In this document: piece after piece, positions 1-5,174 of the stretch | Layout of the letters: each line of letters begins with the position of its first letter | How positions within the stretch are numbered: the stretch's first letter is position 1 | From: Comamonadaceae bacterium | Lineage (GTDB): Bacteria; Pseudomonadota; Gammaproteobacteria; Burkholderiales; Burkholderiaceae_C | Assembly (NCBI GenBank): GCA_947466165.1 | Contig: CANIDW010000055.1 | Location: 1 to 8,391 of the forward strand | DNA length: 8,391 nt | Direction of reading: 5' to 3' | Notes under the pieces: generated by a model | Databases searched by the model: none | Seen by the model: only the letters and a program-made list of their open reading frames with translations | What the model was told of the DNA's origin: nothing | Program-made: the position numbers and the translations under genes

Positions 1-776
1 ACCGAGCCGCCCGGCATCGCACCCGGGCTTTGGGCGGCATCGTCACCCTGCCCGGCCAGCATCTTGATCCAGGCGTATTGCAGCTTGTTGGTGTCCTGGA
101 ATTCGTCAATCAGGATGTGTCGAAAGCGCCGCTGGTAATGCTCGCGCACAGGCGGGTTATCTCGCAGCAGCTCGTAGCTGCGCAGCATCAGTTCACCAAA
201 ATCGACCACGCCTTCGCGCTGACACTGCTCTTCATAGAGCGCATAAATTTCGACCTTCTTGCGGCTTTCTTCGTCACGCACGGGCACGTCTTTGGCGCGC
301 TGGCCGTCTTCTTTGCAGGCGGCGATGAACCACATCAGCTGCTTGGGCGGAAATCGTTCGTCGTCCACATTGAACTGCTTGCACAGGCGCTTGATAGCCG
401 ACAGCTGATCTTGCGTATCCAGGATCTGAAAGCTCTGCGGCAGATTGGCCATCTTGTAATGCGCGCGCAAAAAGCGGTTGCACAGGCCGTGAAAGGTACC
501 AATCCACATGCCGCGCACATTCACAGGCAGCATGCCGGTCAGGCGCAGCATCATCTCTTTGGCGGCCTTGTTGGTGAAGGTCACCGCCAACACGCCACCG
601 GGCGTGACCTGGCCGGTTTGCAGCAGCCAGGCGATGCGAGTGGTCAGCACCCGGGTTTTGCCCGAGCCGGCACCGGCGAGGATCAGCGCATGCGTGGCGG
701 GCAGCGTGACCGCGGCCAGTTGCTCGGGATTGAGGTTTTGAAGAAGAGGGGTGCTGGAGGCGGCATCGGCGAACAT
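1..776 (-). CDS. uvrD: ATP-dependent DNA helicase UvrD (SF1), N-terminal part, runs off left edge
   Basis: UvrD is a 3'-to-5' superfamily 1 helicase that unwinds DNA in nucleotide excision repair and mismatch repair. The visible 258 codons are the start of domains 1A/1B. In order they show the Q-motif region LNPEQLAAV (15-23), Walker A GAGSGKT (35-41, Lys40), motif Ia VTFTNKAA (65-72), GTFHGL (93-98) and the Walker B motif DEFQDT (224-229). The stretch VDFGELMLR lies just before the Walker B motif. Similarity to E. coli UvrD from memory is strong and nearly continuous, which favours UvrD over Rep. After LLAG there is a linker, rich in Gly, Ala, Asp and Pro, longer than in E. coli before the expected GDDDQ motif, which lies beyond the edge. 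The ATG at 776-774 is the first start in this frame for many codons. It has no Shine-Dalgarno sequence but has a TACAAT box 6 bp upstream. Helicase motifs III to VI are not in the window. Confidence 0.95.
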   Translation of the reverse strand, partial: MFADAASSTPLLQNLNPEQLAAVTLPATHALILAGAGSGKTRVLTTRIAWLLQTGQVTPGGVLAVTFTNKAAKEMMLRLTGMLPVNVRGMWIGTFHGLCNRFLRAHYKMANLPQSFQILDTQDQLSAIKRLCKQFNVDDERFPPKQLMWFIAACKEDGQRAKDVPVRDEESRKKVEIYALYEEQCQREGVVDFGELMLRSYELLRDNPPVREHYQRRFRHILIDEFQDTNKLQYAWIKMLAGQGDDAAQSPGAMPGGS

Positions 777-782
777 CGGTGC

Positions 783-788
783 ATTGTA
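783..788 (-). promoter_or_regulatory. Candidate -10 box close to uvrD start
   Basis: The minus strand reads TACAAT at 788-783, one mismatch from the sigma-70 -10 consensus. A transcript starting about 7 nt downstream would begin at or within a base or two of the uvrD ATG (776). No good -35 hexamer is seen at 16-18 bp upstream, so this is a motif match only. Confidence 0.35.
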
Positions 789-879
789 GAAAGTCCTTGG
801 CGCCGGGCCCCGCCAACATGCTGGGCCTCTTTTGAATGCGCCACCAGCCTGCGCCGGCAAGTGCCAGGGCAGACGCGTT

Positions 880-885
880 TACAAT
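880..885 (+). promoter_or_regulatory. Candidate -10 box upstream of guaC
   Basis: TACAAT on the plus strand in the uvrD-guaC divergent spacer is a close match to a sigma-70 -10 box. The expected transcription start (about 891-892) coincides with the foot of the hairpin at 891-916. The -35 region is poor. This could be the guaC promoter or a chance match. Confidence 0.3.
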
Positions 886-890
886 CAGTC

Positions 891-921
891 ACCGGGCCCA
901 AGCAATTGCGCCCGGTTTTTT
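891..921 (+). terminator. Hairpin with T-run in guaC leader (intrinsic terminator or attenuator)
   Basis: A perfect 7-bp stem, ACCGGGC (891-897) with GCCCGGT (910-916), is followed by more T, giving six T in a row at 916-921. The loop contains the palindrome GCAATTGC (902-909). This is intrinsic-terminator architecture reading only on the plus strand. No plus-strand gene lies upstream to be terminated, since the neighbour is the divergent uvrD. It may therefore act as a leader element of guaC or end a short RNA. Confidence 0.5.
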
Positions 922-1016
922 GTGGCCGTCTCACTTTCGTGATGCGGAGCGCATTCAAGCCGGGCCAATCCAAGCGCCCATCAATGTGACTGACAACCTG
1001 ATGGAGAGCTTGGGCC

Positions 1017-1994
1017 ATGGAAATTTTTGATTACGACAACATCCTGCTGCTACCGCGCAAATGCCGCGTAGACAGCCGCTCCGAGTGCGATGCCAGCGTG
1101 ACGCTGGATGGGCGCAGCTTTCGCATCCCGGTGGTGCCGGCCAATATGAAAACCGTGGTGAGCGAGTCCATCTGCGCCTGGATGGCCGACAAGGGCTATT
1201 TCTACGTGATGCACCGTTTTGACCTGGACAACGTCGCGTTCGTTCAACGCATGAAGGCGCGCGGCAGCTACGCATCGATCTCGCTGGGCGTCAAACCGCC
1301 GGACTACGCCACTGTCGACAAGCTGGTGGCACTGGGCCTAGTACCCGAGTACATTACCATCGACATCGCGCACGGCCATGCCGACAGCGTGAAAAACATG
1401 ATCGGCTACCTCAAGGGAAAAATGCCTGCCGCCTTCGTGATTGCCGGCAACGTGGCCACACCCGAAGCCATCATCGACCTGGAAAACTGGGGCGCTGACG
1501 CCACCAAGGTCGGCATCGGCCCGGGCAAGGTCTGCATCACCAAACTCAAGACCGGCTTTGGCACCGGCGGCTGGCAGCTGTCAGCGCTCAAGTGGTGCGC
1601 CCGTGTGGCCACCAAACCCATCATTGCCGACGGCGGTATCCGCGAGCATGGTGACATCGCCAAGTCGATCCGCTTTGGCGCCACGATGGTGATGATCGGC
1701 TCCCTGCTGGCCGGTCACGAGGAAAGCCCCGGACAGACCGTTGAGGTGGACGGCAAGCTGTTCAAGGAATACTACGGCTCAGCCTCGGACTTCAACAAGG
1801 GCGAGTACAAGCACGTTGAAGGCAAGCGCATCCTCGAACCCATCAAGGGCACGCTGGCCGAAACGCTGGTGGAGATGGAACAGGATGTCCAGAGCTCGAT
1901 CAGCTACGCGGGCGGCAAAAAACTGATGGACATCCGCAAGGTCAACTACGTCACCCTGGGCGGGGATAACGCGGGCGAGCATTTGCTGATGTAA
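1017..1994 (+). CDS. guaC: GMP reductase, short type-2 (Bacillus/Staphylococcus-like) class
   Basis: This cytoplasmic enzyme would reduce GMP to IMP and ammonia with NADPH, returning guanine nucleotides to the IMP branch point of purine salvage. The 325-residue protein is an IMPDH/GMPR TIM barrel with no CBS domains. Visible signatures are the N-terminal [13 protein letters not shown] (4-16), [10 protein letters not shown] (38-47), [10 protein letters not shown] (116-125), the catalytic-loop [11 protein letters not shown] (166-176) with nucleophile Cys173, GFGTGGWQ (180-187), the phosphate-binding [14 protein letters not shown] (204-217) and [12 protein letters not shown] (228-239). Length and these segments resemble Firmicutes GuaC (about 325 residues) more than E. 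coli GuaC (about 347). The distinction from IMP dehydrogenase rests on the missing CBS domains, the short length and this family resemblance. The start is supported by GGAGAG at 1003-1008, 8 nt before the ATG. It is divergent from uvrD and stands alone. Confidence 0.93.
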   Translation: MEIFDYDNILLLPRKCRVDSRSECDASVTLDGRSFRIPVVPANMKTVVSESICAWMADKGYFYVMHRFDLDNVAFVQRMKARGSYASISLGVKPPDYATVDKLVALGLVPEYITIDIAHGHADSVKNMIGYLKGKMPAAFVIAGNVATPEAIIDLENWGADATKVGIGPGKVCITKLKTGFGTGGWQLSALKWCARVATKPIIADGGIREHGDIAKSIRFGATMVMIGSLLAGHEESPGQTVEVDGKLFKEYYGSASDFNKGEYKHVEGKRILEPIKGTLAETLVEMEQDVQSSISYAGGKKLMDIRKVNYVTLGGDNAGEHLLM

Positions 1995-1996
1995 GT

Positions 1997-2872
1997 TCAG
2001 GCTGTTGCTTGCATCAGTTGCAAGACGCGCTGGTGCAGCAGATGAGCGGGCTGGCCCATGGCTTCGAGGATGCTGAAATGGTTCAGCCCCGGCAACTCGT
2101 CCCGTACCGGCACCACGCGGTGGCCCCATGCTTGCTGTATCAATACGTTGTGGCGCAGGAACTCAGCGCTTTCTTCGGCGCCGGCCACCGCAAACAAGCG
2201 CCCCCTCGGCTGTGGCAACCACGCCGGGCTCAAGCGCAGCACCTGCGCCGGCGTGAGCTGCAATGCGTCTTTCAAAAACGGCGTGTGGCGTATCGACTCG
2301 AGCTCAAACAGCCCGGATATTGACAGCGCATTTTTCACCAGGTCAGCCGGCAGGTCGGGCGCCCATTGCGGCCACTGGCAAGTCAGCAGCATGGCGGCCA
2401 AATGCCCACCCGCCGAATGCCCCGCGACCGTGATGCGCGAGGGGTCACCGCCGAATTCTGCGATGTGGCGGTGCGTCCAGGCCAGCGCCCTGACCATTTG
2501 CAGAGTGATCTCTTCGATGGTCACAGCCGGACACAAATCGTAGTTGGGCACCACCACGCAGGCACCGGCCCTGCTGAGGGCAGGGGCTATGAAGGAGTGA
2601 TCGGCCTTGTCGAGCGAGCGCCAGTAACCACCGTGGATAAAAACCACCACCGGCGCCCCTTTGCCCAGGTCGCCGGCTGCGGGAAAGACATCCAGCTTTT
2701 CACCCGCGCTTTCGCCGTAGCGCAGGTCAATGTGGCAGTGCGGCGATTGCCGCGCCAGGCTGGATTGAAAAGCCCAGCGAGCAAAGTAATCCGCATGGTC
2801 CGGCACCAGGGCACGGTTGTTGTACATGCTGTCCAGCCAGGCTGGGACGTAGTTAGAAGGGCTTATCGGCAT
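1997..2872 (-). CDS. Alpha/beta hydrolase, HGGxW arylformamidase/esterase-like
   Basis: This predicted soluble serine hydrolase has 291 residues. The oxyanion-hole motif HGGYW is at 80-84, the nucleophile elbow GHSAG at 151-155 (Ser153), and a candidate catalytic His265 lies in the segment LNHFSILEAMG. The acidic member is probably Glu233 or Glu234 in AGAEES, a place where many relatives have Asp. The HGG loop plus GHSAGG places it in the hormone-sensitive-lipase / kynurenine-formamidase-like group. That group hydrolyses small esters or N-formyl aromatic amines. No kynurenine-pathway gene is adjacent, so I do not assign that role. The frame stays open upstream to about 3295, but AAGGAG at 2885-2880 sits 7 nt from the ATG at 2872 and only 1 nt from an alternative ATG at 2878, so I use 2872. 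There is no signal peptide. It is convergent with guaC. Confidence 0.85.
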   Translation of the reverse strand: MPISPSNYVPAWLDSMYNNRALVPDHADYFARWAFQSSLARQSPHCHIDLRYGESAGEKLDVFPAAGDLGKGAPVVVFIHGGYWRSLDKADHSFIAPALSRAGACVVVPNYDLCPAVTIEEITLQMVRALAWTHRHIAEFGGDPSRITVAGHSAGGHLAAMLLTCQWPQWAPDLPADLVKNALSISGLFELESIRHTPFLKDALQLTPAQVLRLSPAWLPQPRGRLFAVAGAEESAEFLRHNVLIQQAWGHRVVPVRDELPGLNHFSILEAMGQPAHLLHQRVLQLMQATA

Positions 2873-2879
2873 ATGCATG

Positions 2880-2885
2880 CTCCTT
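2880..2885 (-). promoter_or_regulatory. Ribosome-binding site that decides the hydrolase start
   Basis: AAGGAG on the minus strand is a near-perfect Shine-Dalgarno sequence. It lies 7 nt before the ATG at 2872 and only 1 nt before the in-frame ATG at 2878, which favours the former. An inverted repeat (2888-2902) ends 2 nt upstream of it. Confidence 0.7.
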
Positions 2886-2887
2886 AA

Positions 2888-2902
2888 AAGATACCTTATC
2901 TT
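2888..2902. repeat. Inverted repeat next to hydrolase ribosome-binding site
   Basis: AAGATA and TATCTT form a perfect 6-bp inverted repeat around a 3-bp centre, immediately upstream of the AAGGAG at 2885-2880. It could be a regulator half-site pair or, in the mRNA, a small hairpin. GATACCTT, part of it, recurs at 2949-2956, 59 bp away. Both patterns are short enough to arise by chance. Confidence 0.35.
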
Positions 2903-3158
2903 GGCACAGCTCAGCACCTGCGCGTCCAAGCCCTGGGTCTGGCGCTGGGATACCTTGATGATTGAATAAGTGTTTTCCCGAGGCAGGAACACTGCCCCGG
3001 ACGATAAAAAGCCAGCCAGGGTCATAATTAAAGGGCTGCGGCGCTGCATGAAAAGCCCGCTCGCAGCACCACCCCAGCGGTCGGCGATCCGGGCCCTGCC
3101 CCATCGCCAGACTTCAAGCCCATACAGGCAAGACCCCGGCGCGCTTGTCGCGCCACGC

Positions 3159-3164
3159 AAGGAG
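3159..3164 (+). promoter_or_regulatory. Ribosome-binding site for second hydrolase
   Basis: AAGGAG lies 5 nt before the ATG at 3170. It sets the start there rather than at the overlapping in-frame TTG (3167), which would leave only a 2-nt spacer. Confidence 0.7.
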
Positions 3165-3169
3165 ATTTG

Positions 3170-4084
3170 ATGAGTGATGTGAAATGGACCGGCGGCGTGG
3201 AGCACTGGATCCAAAAAGGCGATATCCGTTTGTTCATGTGGGAGAAAAAAGCCTCGCCAAAGGTGCCGCACGCCGGCACCATCTTTTTTGTGCATGGCTC
3301 TTCCATGGCCTCACAGCCGACCTTTGACCTGAGCGTGCCCGGTCGCCCCTATTCGTCGGCGATGGACTGGTTTTCAGACCACGGTTTTGACACCTGGACC
3401 ATGGACAACGAGGGTTACGGCCGCTCCGACAAGCACCGCAACATCAACTTCGACATCAGCAACGGGGCCGACGACCTGGCCGCAGGCAGCCGGTACATCA
3501 TGGACAAGACCGGCGCCAAGTCGCTGCTCTTGTATGGCATTTCATCGGGCGCGCTCAAGGCGGCATTGTTCACCGAACGGCACCCCGAGCGTGTGGCCAA
3601 AATCGCACTGGACGCATTTGTATGGACTGGCGAAGGCAGCCACACCCTGGCGCAGCGCAAGAAAAAGCTGCCCGAGTTTCTGGCCCAGAACCGCCGCCCC
3701 ATTGACCGTGATTTTGTGCACAGCATTTTCAAGCGCGATCATCCGGACACAGCGGATGCCGCCACTGTGAATGCTTTCGCAGACGCCATCTTGACGCTGG
3801 ACGACTCCATGCCCACCGGCACCTACGTGGACATGTGCTCTAAGTTGCCGCTTTTGGATCCGAAAAAAATCCCTGTGCCGACCATTATTTTGCGCGGCGA
3901 GTACGATGGCATTGCCGGCATGGACGACCTGATCGATTTCTACAAACTGCTGCCCAACATGAACAAGCAGTTCAGCGTGATGCGCGGTATTTCACATGCG
4001 AGTTTCCAGCAGAAAAACTACATGATGGTCTACCAGATCCTGCACAGCTTCTTCACCATGCCCGAGCCCGTATACAAAGGATAG
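3170..4084 (+). CDS. Alpha/beta hydrolase, GISSG nucleophile type, operon partner of Bug protein
   Basis: This 304-residue protein has an alpha/beta-hydrolase fold with no signal peptide, so it is probably cytoplasmic. The oxyanion-hole segment FFVHGSS lies at 39-45 and DNEGYGRSD at 79-87. The nucleophile elbow is GISSG (123-127, Ser125), the likely acid is Asp246 in LRGEYDG, and the likely base is His276 in GISHASF. The full Ser-Asp-His triad suggests an active hydrolase. The substrate cannot be named; esters, lactones and C-C bond cleavage products are all possible for this superfamily. It is not closely similar to the divergent hydrolase next door, which uses an HGGxW / GHSAG layout. The start is ATG 3170, with AAGGAG at 3159-3164 and a 5-nt spacer; the TTG at 3167 is too close. 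Its stop is 4 nt before the downstream Bug gene, so the two are almost certainly co-transcribed and probably translationally coupled. Confidence 0.85.
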   Translation: MSDVKWTGGVEHWIQKGDIRLFMWEKKASPKVPHAGTIFFVHGSSMASQPTFDLSVPGRPYSSAMDWFSDHGFDTWTMDNEGYGRSDKHRNINFDISNGADDLAAGSRYIMDKTGAKSLLLYGISSGALKAALFTERHPERVAKIALDAFVWTGEGSHTLAQRKKKLPEFLAQNRRPIDRDFVHSIFKRDHPDTADAATVNAFADAILTLDDSMPTGTYVDMCSKLPLLDPKKIPVPTIILRGEYDGIAGMDDLIDFYKLLPNMNKQFSVMRGISHASFQQKNYMMVYQILHSFFTMPEPVYKG

Positions 4085-4088
4085 TCCC

Positions 4089-5057
4089 ATGAAAATACTT
4101 GCCAAATCCCTTATTGCGGCGGCACTGTGCGCCGCGTCCATGAGTGCGGTGCATGCACAAAGCTACCCGAACAAGCCGGTCAAACTGATCGTGCCGTTTG
4201 CGCCTGGCGGCTTCACCGATGTGGTCGCCCGCATTCTGGGCCAACGCCTGTCCGCCGCCATGGGCCAGCAGTTTGTGATCGAAAACAAAGCCGGTGCCGG
4301 CTCCATCATTGGCACCGACTTTGTGGCCAAGTCAGCGCCTGACGGCTACACCCTGGTGATGATCTCGACCACCCATGTGATCAGCCCCTGGATTTACAAG
4401 ACCGTGCCCTATGACCCGCTCAAAAGCTTTGTTGCTGTGACCAAGCTGGTCGACTCACCCTACGTGTTGCTGGTCAACCCCAAGGTGCCGGCGCGCAATG
4501 TGCAGGAGTTCGTGGCACTGGCCAAGGCGGCGCCCAACACCATTCACTACGCTTCGTCGGGCAATGGCAGTTCGCAACACCTGATGGGCGGCCTGTTTGC
4601 GTCCATGACCGGCGCACCCATCAAGCACGTGCCTTACAAGGGCAGCGGCGGCGCGGCCAATGACCTGGTGGCCGGCATTGTCGAGAGCAGCTTTGCCGGT
4701 GTGCCCAACGCCCTGGCCCAGGTGCCGCAAGGTCGCCTGAAAGCCCTGGCCGTCACCACGGCCAAGCGTATTCCGCAATTACCGGATGTACCGACTCTGC
4801 AAGAAGCGGGTGTGCCCGGCTATGAGGCCTCAGTCTGGTTGGCTCTGCTCGCACCGGCCGGCACGCCGCGCGACATCGTCAACAAGCTCAACTCAGAGAT
4901 CAACAAGCTCATGAGCTCGCCCGACACCCGCAAGGCCCTCTATGACGCGGGCGTTGAAGTCTCACCCTCGACACCTGAGGCGATGACTGAGTACATGGCG
5001 CAGGAGCTGGTCCGCTGGGGCAAGGTCGTGAAAGAAACCGGTATCAAGCTCGAGTGA
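4089..5057 (+). CDS. Bug/TctC-family periplasmic substrate-binding protein
   Basis: This 322-residue secreted solute-binding protein belongs to the tripartite tricarboxylate transporter (TTT) receptor family. A Sec signal peptide covers 1-23: basic KILAK, an Ala/Leu core, and AxA-type cleavage VHA before QSYPNK. The core lacks a lipobox, so the product should be free in the periplasm. Family signatures are YPNKPVKLIVPFAPGG (26-41), followed by DVVAR (44-48), ENKAGAGSIIG in the first lobe, HVPYKGSGGA in the second, and DVPTLQEAGVPGYE near the C-terminal third. Members usually bind carboxylates, amino acids or aromatic acids. The TctA and TctB membrane subunits are absent here, as is common for the expanded Bug families of Burkholderiales. 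It may share a distant permease or act as a sensor partner. Its ribosome-binding site AAAGGA (4076-4081) lies inside the end of the hydrolase gene. A strong terminator follows. Confidence 0.93.
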   Translation: MKILAKSLIAAALCAASMSAVHAQSYPNKPVKLIVPFAPGGFTDVVARILGQRLSAAMGQQFVIENKAGAGSIIGTDFVAKSAPDGYTLVMISTTHVISPWIYKTVPYDPLKSFVAVTKLVDSPYVLLVNPKVPARNVQEFVALAKAAPNTIHYASSGNGSSQHLMGGLFASMTGAPIKHVPYKGSGGAANDLVAGIVESSFAGVPNALAQVPQGRLKALAVTTAKRIPQLPDVPTLQEAGVPGYEASVWLALLAPAGTPRDIVNKLNSEINKLMSSPDTRKALYDAGVEVSPSTPEAMTEYMAQELVRWGKVVKETGIKLE

Positions 5058-5099
5058 GCTTTCGGCCAGTGGCCGCTCACCGCCCAAACCCTCAAAGGT

Positions 5100-5141
5100 A
5101 AAAGGCCGCTGTCAACCTCAGGGTTGGCAGCGGCCTTTTTT
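5100..5141. terminator. Strong bidirectional intrinsic terminator
   Basis: The stem has arms AAAAGGCCGCTGTCAACC (5100-5117) and GGTTGGCAGCGGCCTTTT (5122-5139), with one T-G position in the middle and a short TCAG loop. Six T close the plus strand, and the opposite strand ends in four T. It lies 43 bp after the Bug gene and 34 bp beyond the stop of the convergent DEAD-box gene, so it can terminate both. Confidence 0.9.
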
Positions 5142-5174
5142 GGGCTTAAGGGGTATCAAGCCCCCGGGTACAAA

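Larger units (their letters stand above)
2873..3169. other. Divergent intergenic spacer between two hydrolase genes
   Basis: This 297-bp spacer must hold the promoters of both divergent genes. Apart from the inverted repeat and ribosome-binding sites at its ends I see only one weak -10-like box, CATAAT at 3023-3028 (+), with no good -35 partner. Open frames cross it on the minus strand as extensions of the hydrolase frame, but they have no ribosome-binding site and no recognisable domain. No RNA gene or mobile element is evident. Confidence 0.5.

Noticed and set aside
274..819. A 181-codon minus-strand frame overlapping the start of uvrD
   Set aside because: It is in a different frame from the helicase motifs and its product is a shifted reading of the same bases, with no domain of its own. 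I considered a frameshift in uvrD, but the true frame is uninterrupted from 776 to the edge.
30..989. A 319-codon plus-strand open frame covering the uvrD region
   Set aside because: It is antisense to uvrD, whose Walker A and Walker B motifs are clear on the other strand. It has no ribosome-binding site and no family resemblance.
777..1016. LexA (SOS) box for uvrD
   Set aside because: I found no CTGT-N8-ACAG type palindrome in the uvrD upstream region.
2873..3295. N-terminal extension of the first hydrolase up to 432 residues
   Set aside because: The frame is open but the extension has no homology I recognise and overlaps the start of the divergent hydrolase gene. A near-perfect ribosome-binding site marks the ATG at 2872.
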